A stretch of 8,012 nucleotides of DNA from an uncultured Eubacteriales bacterium (GCA_902765035.1 CACWYF010000050.1:1-8012); one strand, 5' to 3'; shown: positions 1 to 6,323, numbered from the stretch's first letter. Numbers and translations are program-made. Notes: generated by a model from the letters alone, not told the origin.

Positions 1-2
1 CA

Positions 3-392
3 TTCAGATATATTATGAATAATCCGGCAAAGGCGGGTATCTGCAGTGCTGCAGAATATAAATGGAGCAGCTTTCACGAATACTGGGGGAAAGGCTCTTT
101 TGTGGATGCGTCAGTTGCAGAATCTCTTTTCGGTTGCGAAGAATGCTTCAGAGACATCTTGGATGATCAGACAATTGCTGATGACGGATCAGTATCCAAG
201 AAATTGTTTTCAGACGAGTGGGCAGTTGATGTGATGAGAGAATGTATTGGGACTGGCAAAGGGGTAGAGCTTCAGAAGTACAGTCGGAAAGACCGGGATG
301 AAGCATTGCATAAACTGAAGAAATACGGATTGAGCGTAAGACAAATTGAAAGACTGACAGGCATAAACCGAGGGATAGTACAGAGGGCATAG
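3..392 (+). CDS. REP-associated tyrosine transposase (RAYT, Y1/IS200-like family), C-terminal part; 5' end outside window
   Basis: The reading frame is open from the left edge (FRYIMNNPAKAG...), so the ATG at 15 is an internal methionine and not the start. The segment resembles the end of the Y1_Tnp domain of RAYT proteins: the Y-I-x-N-N-P-x-K-A-G block followed by a Y-K-W-S-S block. The C-terminal tail (about the last 35 residues, with G-L-S-V-R-Q-I-E-R-L-T-G) reads as a helix-turn-helix of the kind found at the end of these proteins. The catalytic Tyr and HUH motif would lie upstream of the window and cannot be seen. RAYTs are single-copy domesticated transposases thought to mobilise REP palindromes; here such a palindrome begins two bases after the stop codon. 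Whether the enzyme is intact is unknown. Family assignment is fairly sure. Confidence 0.8.
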   Translation, partial: FRYIMNNPAKAGICSAAEYKWSSFHEYWGKGSFVDASVAESLFGCEECFRDILDDQTIADDGSVSKKLFSDEWAVDVMRECIGTGKGVELQKYSRKDRDEALHKLKKYGLSVRQIERLTGINRGIVQRA

Positions 393-394
393 AA

Positions 395-425
395 TGTGTC
401 AAAAAGGACCGTCCCTAATGACACA
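395..425 (+). repeat. REP-like palindromic element, copy 1, directly after the RAYT gene
   Basis: The element is bounded by TGTGTC and GACACA as terminal inverted repeats and has an inner palindrome GGACCGTCC. It matches copy 3 (2241-2271) at 29 of 31 positions. Its placement directly behind the RAYT gene is the usual arrangement for a RAYT and its cognate REP. Similar GTGTCAAAAAGGACCGTCCC-type elements are, from memory, widespread in clostridial and other genomes. It ends just before the comF ribosome binding site, so it lies in the comF leader if transcription reads through. Confidence 0.85.
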
Positions 426-427
426 TC

Positions 428-433
428 AGGAGG
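428..433 (+). promoter_or_regulatory. Ribosome binding site that fixes the comF start
   Basis: AGGAGG lies five bases before the ATG at 439. An in-frame ATG at 394 would begin inside the REP element and add 15 residues encoded by the repeat. The strong Shine-Dalgarno placement argues for 439. Confidence 0.8.
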
Positions 434-438
434 GAGAA

Positions 439-1212
439 ATGCTAAAGGGAATTGCTAAAACAGCCACCGCTGCGGTGCTGGATCTTATATATCCGCCGGC
501 GCTGTACTGCGTATGCTGCGGCAAGATAATTGATGAGACCAGGACGTACCGACTGTGCAACGACTGCATGCAAAACATAAAGTGGATCGACGGCAGAACG
601 TGCATGAAATGCGGGAGACAGCTCGGCACTTCGAACCCGGGCTCGGTCTGCTTCAACTGCAGGGAGCATCCGCACTCTTTTGACCGCGGATTCACCTGTA
701 CTGAGTATGGAACGCATGAGAGGGCCATGGTGTTCGCTATGAAATATGACGGGCGCCCGGATATTTCTGTGGCCATAGGGGAGATGCTTGCTGACCGTAT
801 GCTGGCGGAATTCGGCGAAGATGAACTTCACGGGATGTATGACCTGATCCTGCCGGTCCCGGTCCACCCGGCCAAAAAGAGCTGGCGCGGATACAACCAG
901 GCGGCGCTTATAGCTGAGGAGTTCTCGCGCAGGACCGGGTTCACGGCCGATGACGATGTGCTCATAAGAACGAGGGAGACGCATATCATGAGATCGCTCG
1001 GGCCTGAGCAGAGGCGTGAAAACATACGCGGCGCATTCGGCATCAGAACGCGCCGCCTGCCGGAAATAGCCGGAAAGAGCGTTTTGCTCGTAGACGATAT
1101 ATACACAACAGGTGCCACTATCGATGAACTTGCGGTCGTCCTCAGAGAAGCAGGTGCTGCAAGTGTGGACTTTCTTACTTTTGCTTCAGGTGCGGACATG
1201 GTAAAATCCTGA
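439..1212 (+). CDS. comF: ComF family protein (double zinc-ribbon plus phosphoribosyltransferase-type domain)
   Basis: The protein is 257 aa from the ATG at 439. The N-terminal part carries paired cysteines typical of ComF: C24/C27, C40/C43, C55/C58 and C71/C74 (plus C26), probably binding zinc. The C-terminal half is a type I phosphoribosyltransferase fold: P-V-P-V-H-P at about 139-144, the conserved R-G-Y-N-Q block at 150-154 and the PRPP-binding loop VLLVDDIYTTGAT at 215-227. ComF proteins are cytoplasmic and in competent bacteria are needed for handling incoming single-stranded DNA; the substrate of the PRTase domain is not settled. No other competence genes are visible here. The next gene begins one base after the stop, so the two are probably co-transcribed. 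No clear promoter is seen upstream. Start choice rests on the AGGAGG five bases ahead. Confidence 0.93.
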   Translation: MLKGIAKTATAAVLDLIYPPALYCVCCGKIIDETRTYRLCNDCMQNIKWIDGRTCMKCGRQLGTSNPGSVCFNCREHPHSFDRGFTCTEYGTHERAMVFAMKYDGRPDISVAIGEMLADRMLAEFGEDELHGMYDLILPVPVHPAKKSWRGYNQAALIAEEFSRRTGFTADDDVLIRTRETHIMRSLGPEQRRENIRGAFGIRTRRLPEIAGKSVLLVDDIYTTGATIDELAVVLREAGAASVDFLTFASGADMVKS

Positions 1213-1213
1213 T

Positions 1214-2179
1214 ATGACGAGCAGAATAATCCGAAGAGTAATACCGGTTATCCTCGCCGTACTGATGGTGATCAGTGCAGGTGCGGGGTGTTTTGCTGCG
1301 GACAAAACTGCTGAGGTCTGCAGGACGCAGGATGAGGCTGCTGCGGCTCTCCGGGAGGCCATGAAAGAAAGAGAGGAATCTGCGGGAATATGCCTCATAA
1401 CGGACACCGCAGCTGAAGACTCTGAAGATATCATCGGGGACATCTTTGAAAGAGCGCTTGAGCATACGGGTGATCCTGTAGAAGGGGACTACCTGAGATT
1501 CCAGTATGAAAGCTGCAATGCTTCGGCAAAACCTGTATCAGAGAACGGTGAGAAGGCAGTGCTGCTGACATATACGCTCTCATATTACGACGATGCGGAG
1601 CAGGAGGCTGCAGTGGATGAAAAGGCCGGAGAGATAATCGGATCTCTTGACCTGGACGGCATGGACGATGCTGAAAAAACCAGGGCGATCTACAGCTATC
1701 TTCTCGATAACGTTGAATACGACTACGATAATCTGGCTGACGAGGACTACACTCTGAAACGTACAGCGTATGCGGCGCTCATCGACGGCAAGGCTGTGTG
1801 TCAGGGCTATTCTGCAGCATTCTACAGGCTTCTTCTTACTGCCGGTGTGGACAACCGCATCATTTTCGGGACCGGGATAAACAGCAGCGGTGAGAGTGAG
1901 GATCACACCTGGAATATCGTCCGCATCGGAGATGCATATTACAATACCGATGTGACCAGGGATGACGAGCTGGGAGAGGACAGATATTTCCTCAAGGCGG
2001 AGAACCCGTTCAGCGAAGACCATATCAGGTCGGAAGAATACCTGAAAGAAGAGTTCGCTTCCGCGTATGAGATATCAGAAACGGATTACGGAAAAACAGG
2101 CATCAGCATTCTCGACCACATAGGGGCAGCCGCGCTTGAATTCAGGAAGCTGATCCAGAGACTGATTGAGGCGCTCTAA
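1214..2179 (+). CDS. Secreted transglutaminase-like (cysteine protease fold) protein
   Basis: The 321-aa product opens with a typical Gram-positive signal peptide: basic residues R4, R7 and R8, a hydrophobic stretch at about 9-20, and a likely cut near A28/A29. Cys26 has no proper lipobox, so a lipoprotein is less likely. A transglutaminase-like core spans about 155-262, with the triad visible as Cys196 (K-A-V-C-Q-G-Y), His231 (D-H-T-W-N) and Asp246 (Y-Y-N-T-D), followed by the usual Y-F-L-K. Bacterial proteins of this type are thought to be extracellular peptidases or cross-linkers acting at the envelope; the substrate is unknown. The gene starts one base after comF with no strong Shine-Dalgarno, which suggests translational coupling. 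The C-terminal 40 residues are helical and unassigned. Acidic residues are abundant throughout the mature part. Confidence 0.88.
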   Translation: MTSRIIRRVIPVILAVLMVISAGAGCFAADKTAEVCRTQDEAAAALREAMKEREESAGICLITDTAAEDSEDIIGDIFERALEHTGDPVEGDYLRFQYESCNASAKPVSENGEKAVLLTYTLSYYDDAEQEAAVDEKAGEIIGSLDLDGMDDAEKTRAIYSYLLDNVEYDYDNLADEDYTLKRTAYAALIDGKAVCQGYSAAFYRLLLTAGVDNRIIFGTGINSSGESEDHTWNIVRIGDAYYNTDVTRDDELGEDRYFLKAENPFSEDHIRSEEYLKEEFASAYEISETDYGKTGISILDHIGAAALEFRKLIQRLIEAL

Positions 2180-2182
2180 AAG

Positions 2183-2213
2183 GTGTCGCTGGGGACGGTC
2201 CTTATTGACACAC
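2183..2213 (-). repeat. REP-like palindromic element, copy 2 (inverted)
   Basis: Read on the minus strand this copy matches copy 3 at 26 of 30 aligned positions. It starts three bases after the stop of the transglutaminase-like gene. With copy 3 it forms an inverted pair separated by 27 bases, the arrangement known from bacterial REP doublets (BIMEs). The pair could form a strong hairpin in RNA and may end transcription of the comF operon, although no T-run follows. Confidence 0.85.
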
Positions 2214-2240
2214 CCACAGCACATCTGCCGGCACAAAAAA

Positions 2241-2271
2241 TGTGTCAAAAAGGACCGTCCCCGATGACACA
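2241..2271 (+). repeat. REP-like palindromic element, copy 3 (forward)
   Basis: Same orientation and nearly the same sequence as copy 1 (29 of 31). TGTGTC opens it and GACACA closes it around GGACCGTCC. Its right end, ATGACA at 2264-2269, is correctly spaced to act as the -35 box of the following promoter. Confidence 0.87.
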
Positions 2272-2293
2272 CGGCAGGGGGATGTGCTACAAT
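2264..2293 (+). promoter_or_regulatory. Predicted sigma-A promoter for the noncoding RNA
   Basis: An extended -10, TG-C-TACAAT, occupies 2285-2293. An acceptable -35, ATGACA (2264-2269, five of six matches to TTGACA), lies 18 bases upstream and falls within the end of REP copy 3. The predicted start of transcription is around 2299-2301, exactly where the folded RNA begins. Confidence 0.65.
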
Positions 2294-2299
2294 ACTTGG

Positions 2300-2517
2300 G
2301 AATTCTGCGGGTCATGTTCGTGGTTGAAAGTCCAGGCCAGATACGGGCAAAGGGATCCACGTAAGCAGCTGATTAGAAAATGTAGGCTGTGATCATGGCG
2401 TATCTTAGAAGTAAGTCCTCCGGAAACCGGGTAAAGGCAAGTGTGGGGTCAAAGACCAGGTCGAGTGATCCGCGTATTCACTGAAGGTGACAGGCAGCTG
2501 CGATGCGGCTGCCTTTT
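2300..2517 (+). ncRNA. Structured noncoding RNA of about 215 nt, probable raiA-motif RNA
   Basis: No credible reading frame occupies this stretch, yet it folds well. A closing helix joins the ends: 2300-2303 with 2476-2479, and ten consecutive pairs (including G-U) between 2306-2315 and 2465-2474. Inside are 2339-2345/2399-2405 (seven pairs), 2354-2357/2391-2394, 2365-2370/2385-2390, and two small hairpins with AAA loops (2420-2423/2427-2430 and 2447-2450/2454-2457). A promoter sits just upstream and an intrinsic terminator directly follows, so it looks like an independent transcript. raiA-motif RNAs, as I recall, are about this long and lie near raiA and comFC genes in Firmicutes and Actinobacteria; comF is just upstream and hpf/raiA about 3.8 kb downstream. 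I matched it by context and size, not by consensus sequence. Structured RNA is fairly sure; the family name is tentative. Confidence 0.65.
2493..2517 (+). terminator. Intrinsic terminator of the noncoding RNA
   Basis: A nine-pair stem, GGCAGCTGC (2493-2501) with GCGGCTGCC (2505-2513), one G-U pair, closes a GAT loop and is followed by TTTT at 2514-2517. Confidence 0.85.
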
Positions 2518-2557
2518 GTAATGTAGTGAAAAACATGGACGAACATATCTATATTTA

Positions 2558-2587
2558 TTGACAAAGAATTATCAGATTGGATATAAT
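2558..2587 (+). promoter_or_regulatory. Consensus sigma-A promoter of the activase-hypD operon
   Basis: A perfect TTGACA (2558-2563) and a perfect TATAAT (2582-2587) are separated by 18 bases. Transcription should start near 2594, giving a leader of about 50 bases. The promoter lies behind the terminator of the noncoding RNA, so the operon is independently expressed. Confidence 0.88.
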
Positions 2588-2601
2588 TCTCTTACAAAAA
2601 C

Positions 2602-2615
2602 TAGACTGCGGTCTA
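2602..2615 (+). promoter_or_regulatory. Palindromic operator, TetR-family type
   Basis: TAGACTGCGGTCTA is a near-perfect palindrome (TAGAC, four central bases, GTCTA). It lies about 8-22 bases downstream of the predicted start site of a consensus promoter, a position where a bound repressor would block transcription. TetR-family operators often have this TAGAC/GTCTA look. No regulator gene is in the window. Confidence 0.6.
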
Positions 2616-2646
2616 AAATTAAGTTCAAAGAGGGAAGAAGCTAATA

Positions 2647-3558
2647 ATGCATGCTGTAACCAACATACAGAAATACTCGATCCATGACGGAGACGGTATC
2701 CGTACAACGGTGTTTTTCAAGGGATGCCACCTCAGATGCTGGTGGTGCCACAACCCGGAGACTCAGAGCTTCGAGCCTGAGCTGCAGGTGGACACTCAGA
2801 AGTGCACGGGATGCGGCAGATGCGCTGCGGTATGTCCGCAGGGAGCCATCACGATCTCACCGGAAGGAAAGGCCGTCACAGACAGAGACAAGTGCACCGT
2901 ATGCGGCACATGTGAGAACGCATGCCTCGGTAACTACCGTACTGTCGTAGGCAAAATGTACACCGTCAAGGAACTGGTGAAGGTGTGCATGCAGGACCAG
3001 ATGTTCTATGAAGAGTCCGGCGGCGGAGTCACACTCTCAGGTGGAGAAGTCATGGCGATGGACATCGAATACATCCGCTACCTTGTAAAAGCGCTTTACC
3101 ATGAAGGCATCGATGTAACGATAGACACCTGCGGACAGGCTCCGTGGTCAAATTACGAATCCATCATGCCGTATGTCCATACATGGCTCTATGACGTCAA
3201 GGTGATGGACGAGGAAAAACATAAGAAATACATCGGGATGAGCAACAAGGTGATCCTGGACAACCTTAAGGGTCTTGCAAAAGGCGGCGCCAGGATATAC
3301 ATCCGTATACCGACCATAAAAGAGGTCAACGGCGACCATGAGTCGATGCAGGCCATAATCGATTTCCTCAAGGAGAACGATGTGAGACCGCCTCAGGTCA
3401 ACCTGCTGCCTTACCACAGCACAGGATCACACAAGTATGGAAAACTCGGACGTGATTATCTTGCAGACGAGATGACAACACCGACTGACGAAGAGATGCA
3501 GTCGTTCGTAAAACAGTGGAATGATGCCGGCTTTGCCAACGTAAAGATCGGCGGTTAG
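2647..3558 (+). CDS. Glycyl radical enzyme activase (radical SAM) for HypD
   Basis: The 303-aa protein is a radical SAM activating enzyme of the PflA/GRE-activase class. The CxxxCxxC motif binding the SAM-coordinating 4Fe-4S cluster is C27, C31 and C34, next to the G-D-G-I-R-T block at 15-20 typical of the family. An inserted ferredoxin domain follows, with two Cys sets: C53/C56/C59/C63 and C83/C86/C89/C93, binding two auxiliary 4Fe-4S clusters. It makes the 5'-deoxyadenosyl radical that abstracts hydrogen from the glycine of its partner enzyme. The partner is surely the next gene, 21 bases downstream in the same operon. The start has a purine-rich AAAGAGGG about 12 bases ahead, a slightly long spacing, but the N-terminus aligns with family members. 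The cytoplasm of an obligate anaerobe is expected. Confidence 0.93.
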   Translation: MHAVTNIQKYSIHDGDGIRTTVFFKGCHLRCWWCHNPETQSFEPELQVDTQKCTGCGRCAAVCPQGAITISPEGKAVTDRDKCTVCGTCENACLGNYRTVVGKMYTVKELVKVCMQDQMFYEESGGGVTLSGGEVMAMDIEYIRYLVKALYHEGIDVTIDTCGQAPWSNYESIMPYVHTWLYDVKVMDEEKHKKYIGMSNKVILDNLKGLAKGGARIYIRIPTIKEVNGDHESMQAIIDFLKENDVRPPQVNLLPYHSTGSHKYGKLGRDYLADEMTTPTDEEMQSFVKQWNDAGFANVKIGG

Positions 3559-3579
3559 GAGAAAAAGCGGAGGATCAAA

Positions 3580-5952
3580 ATGGAAGAACGCGGAATGAAT
3601 GCAAGGATCAAGGCTCTCAGAAAAGTAAGCATGGAGACACAGCCGCACATCGATCTCGAAAGAGCTCTCATCGAGACTGAAGTCTATAAGGAATGGGAAG
3701 ACAAGGTATCCCTTCCTGTTCTCAGAGCACTTGTACTCAAAGAGTACTTCAGCAAGAAGACACTTTACCTCGGAGAAGGCGAACTGATCGTAGGCGAAAA
3801 GGGTAAGGACCCTCAGTCCTCACCTACATTCCCTGAGCTCACATGCCATACCCTTGAGGATATGCACATCATGAACGACAGAAAGGTCGTTAACTATTCC
3901 GTTACTGAGCAGGATCTCAAGGATCAGGAAGAGATCATCATCCCTTACTGGAAGGGTAAGTCGATGAGAGACAAGCTGCTCTCAAGCATGACACAGGAGT
4001 GGAGAGACTGCTATGCAGCAGGTATGTTCACAGAGTTCATGGAGCAGAGAGGTCCAGGACACACATGCGGCGGCAAGAACGTATTCACAAAGGGATACGC
4101 TGAATATAAGGAAGAGATCCAGGAAGCAATCAGCAATCTGGACTTCATGAACGATCCTGAAGCTCTTGAGAAGAAGGACGAGCTTGAAGCAATGATGATC
4201 GACTGCGATGCAGTAATGATCCTCGGCCAGAGATATCATGACCTCATCAAGGAGGAGGCTGCAAAGTGCACAGACCCTGTCCGCAAGGCAGAGCTTGAGC
4301 AGATGGCAGCTAACCTCGAGGTAGTTCCTGCACACAAGCCGCAGACATTCTGGCAGGCGATCCAGCTGTACTGGTTCACACACCTTGCAGTTACTACAGA
4401 GCTGAACCCTTGGGACGCATTCAGCCCGGGAAGACTCGACCAGCACCTCATCCCTTACTATGAGAAGGACGTTGAGGACGGCATCCTCGATGACGAGAGA
4501 GCTCTCGAACTCCTCGAGTGCCTCTGGGTCAAGTTCAACAACCAGCCTGCACCTGTAAAGGTAGGCGTTACTCTCAAGGAGAGCGGCACATACACTGACT
4601 TCGCAAACATCAACACCGGCGGAATCAAGGAAGACGGCACCAACGGCGTCAACGCTGTCAGCTATCTGATCCTTGACTGCATGGACGAGATGAAGCTCGT
4701 TCAGCCTAACTCCAACGTTCAGATCAGCAAGAAGACTCCGCAGAGATTCCTCAAGAGAGCTTGCGAGATCTCAAGAAAGGGCTGGGGCCAGCCGGCATTC
4801 TACAACACAGATGAGATCGTTCAGGAGCTCCTCAATGCAGGCAAAACTCTTGATGACGCAAGACAGGGCGGTTCATCCGGATGCGTAGAGACAGGTTCAT
4901 GGGGCAACGAGGCTTACATCCTGACCGGATACCTCAACATCCCTAAGATCTTCCAGCTCACACTGTACAACGGATTCGACAATCAGTCCGGAATGCAGCT
5001 CGGACTCGAGACAGGATATGCAAAGGACTTCAAGAGCTACGATGAACTCTGGGACGCTTTCAAGAAGCAGCTCCACCACATGGTAGACGTCAAGGTTCGC
5101 GGAAACAATGTAATCGAGAAGCTTTATGCTAATTACATGCCTGCACCATGCCTGTCGATCGTAACCAACGACTGCATCAAGAAGGGCAAGGATTACAACA
5201 ACGGCGGTGCAAGATACAACACAAGATACATCCAGGGTGTTGGTATCGGAACTATCACAGACTGCCTGTCAGCTATCAAGTACAACGTATTTGATAACCA
5301 CAACTTCACAATGGAAGAGCTGATCCAGGCTATGGATGACAACTTCGTAGGCCACGAAGAGATCTTCAACATGGTCACGAACAAGACTCCTAAGTACGGA
5401 AACGATGACGACTATGCTGATGACATCATGCAGGATGTATTCAAGCAGTACAGAGACGAGGTAACAGGACGTCCTACAATGAGCGGCGGACAGTATCACG
5501 TTGACATGCTGCCGACAACATGCCACATCTACTTCGGTGAAGTTATCGGAGCTACAGCAAACGGCAGACTTGCAAACAAGCCTGTATCCGAGGGTATCTC
5601 ACCTGAGAAGTTCGCTGATACAAACGGCCCTACAGCTGTTATCAAGTCCTGCGCTAAGATGGACCACTGCTCAACAGGCGGAACACTTCTGAACCAGAAG
5701 TTCACACCGAGTGCTATCGCAGGTGAGACTGGCCTTGACAACCTGGCAAGCCTTATCAGATCATACTTTGCAATGGATGGTCACCACATCCAGTTCAACG
5801 TATTCGATAAGGAGACGCTGCTCAAGGCACAGCAGAACCCTGATGACTACAAGGATCTGATCGTCCGTGTTGCAGGATACTCTGATTACTTCAGGAATCT
5901 GGACAAAGAGCTGCAGGATGAGATCATCAACAGAACAGCTCAGAGCTTCTAG
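3580..5952 (+). CDS. hypD: trans-4-hydroxy-L-proline dehydratase (glycyl radical enzyme)
   Basis: The 790-aa protein shows the two hallmarks of glycyl radical enzymes: the thiyl cysteine C435 in G-C-V-E-T-G, and the C-terminal radical site R-V-A-G-Y-S-D with G766. From memory the Clostridioides difficile HypD active site comprises F152, H160, S334, D339, F340, C434, E436, Y450, T645 and G765; every one of these is present here shifted by one residue (F153, H161, S335, D340, F341, C435, E437, Y451, T646, G766). This favours HypD over diol dehydratases, CutC or pyruvate formate-lyase. It dehydrates trans-4-hydroxy-L-proline to pyrroline-5-carboxylate. GGAGG six bases before the ATG supports the start. 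Arginine is coded mostly by AGA and leucine by CTC/CTG, a biased pattern that suggests high expression. No proC lies next to it. The name is unrelated to hydrogenase-maturation HypD. Confidence 0.92.
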   Translation: MEERGMNARIKALRKVSMETQPHIDLERALIETEVYKEWEDKVSLPVLRALVLKEYFSKKTLYLGEGELIVGEKGKDPQSSPTFPELTCHTLEDMHIMNDRKVVNYSVTEQDLKDQEEIIIPYWKGKSMRDKLLSSMTQEWRDCYAAGMFTEFMEQRGPGHTCGGKNVFTKGYAEYKEEIQEAISNLDFMNDPEALEKKDELEAMMIDCDAVMILGQRYHDLIKEEAAKCTDPVRKAELEQMAANLEVVPAHKPQTFWQAIQLYWFTHLAVTTELNPWDAFSPGRLDQHLIPYYEKDVEDGILDDERALELLECLWVKFNNQPAPVKVGVTLKESGTYTDFANINTGGIKEDGTNGVNAVSYLILDCMDEMKLVQPNSNVQISKKTPQRFLKRACEISRKGWGQPAFYNTDEIVQELLNAGKTLDDARQGGSSGCVETGSWGNEAYILTGYLNIPKIFQLTLYNGFDNQSGMQLGLETGYAKDFKSYDELWDAFKKQLHHMVDVKVRGNNVIEKLYANYMPAPCLSIVTNDCIKKGKDYNNGGARYNTRYIQGVGIGTITDCLSAIKYNVFDNHNFTMEELIQAMDDNFVGHEEIFNMVTNKTPKYGNDDDYADDIMQDVFKQYRDEVTGRPTMSGGQYHVDMLPTTCHIYFGEVIGATANGRLANKPVSEGISPEKFADTNGPTAVIKSCAKMDHCSTGGTLLNQKFTPSAIAGETGLDNLASLIRSYFAMDGHHIQFNVFDKETLLKAQQNPDDYKDLIVRVAGYSDYFRNLDKELQDEIINRTAQSF

Positions 5953-5970
5953 TATTCTTTAAAAGCAAAA

Positions 5971-6068
5971 CGAAAACAAAGCATGCCCTTTGCTCGAGTC
6001 CTCGAACGTGCCGCATATCTTCATGGCACGTTCTGCGGGATTCTCGCACGGGCATGCTTTAGTTTTCG
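5971..6068 (+). terminator. Large nested hairpin after hypD, probable terminator
   Basis: Outer arms 5971-5988 and 6050-6068 pair almost perfectly over 18 pairs, with one unpaired A at 6061. A second perfect nine-pair stem, GAACGTGCC (6004-6012) with GGCACGTTC (6025-6033), sits inside. T-rich sequence (TTTT at 6063-6066 and 6074-6077) follows, and A-rich sequence precedes, so it could stop transcription in either direction. It is much larger than a normal terminator. Confidence 0.65.
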
Positions 6069-6241
6069 CTCTGTTTTGTAATAAAAGAAAACGAGAAGTT
6101 CTTCACAATGCTGTTTTTAAGGTTGGCTTAAGGTTCGGGTCCTAACATAACTCTCCTGGTCTTCTCGCATAAGCGGCGGATTTTCGACTTGTTTTTATTC
6201 GCAGATTTTGCACTCGCGCTACACAAATAGCACAAAATGTA
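6069..6241. other. Intergenic stretch before the hpf promoter
   Basis: No credible gene is seen. It holds an inverted repeat CGAGAAG (6092-6098) / CTTCTCG (6162-6168), enclosing an 8-base direct repeat TTAAGGTT at 6117-6124 and 6128-6135. The T-rich tract at 6181-6209 precedes the promoter. These may be parts of an upstream regulatory region or a decayed structured element; the function is unknown. Confidence 0.4.
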
Positions 6242-6250
6242 TGTTATACT
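6242..6250 (+). promoter_or_regulatory. Extended -10 promoter for hpf
   Basis: TG-T-TATACT at 6242-6250 is a good extended -10. No convincing -35 lies at the usual spacing (6222-6227 reads CACAAA), which an extended -10 can tolerate. Start of transcription is expected near 6257, leaving a leader of about 67 bases. Confidence 0.6.
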
Positions 6251-6323
6251 TTGTCTAAGATGATACAAGGGGTTCGTATAAGCTCTGGTGTCATTAAATA
6301 TACAGTATAAGGAGGATCCGATT

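Noticed and set aside
1264..1266. A later ATG as the start of the transglutaminase-like gene
   Set aside because: It would remove most of the signal peptide; the ATG at 1214, one base after the comF stop, gives a complete signal sequence.
2321..2340. GAAAGTCC resembling conserved region I of RNase P RNA
   Set aside because: The other universally conserved RNase P RNA segments are not found downstream, and the transcript is too short for a bacterial RNase P RNA.
2183..2392. A 69-codon plus-strand open frame through the REP pair and the start of the structured RNA
   Set aside because: It is made of palindromic repeat sequence and the 5' half of a folded RNA, has no ribosome binding site and no plausible protein composition.
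2300..2517. The structured RNA as a riboswitch controlling hypD
   Set aside because: It ends in a terminator and a separate consensus promoter follows before hypD, so it does not lie in the hypD leader. Attenuated read-through cannot be fully excluded.
3982..4446. A 154-codon antisense frame within hypD
   Set aside because: It lies opposite a strongly conserved coding region and has the Cys/Leu/Ser-rich composition expected of an antisense shadow of biased codons.
6128..6145. GGTTCGGGTCC resembling a tRNA T-arm
   Set aside because: The five-pair stem has a mismatch and no anticodon arm, D-arm or acceptor stem can be built around it on either strand.
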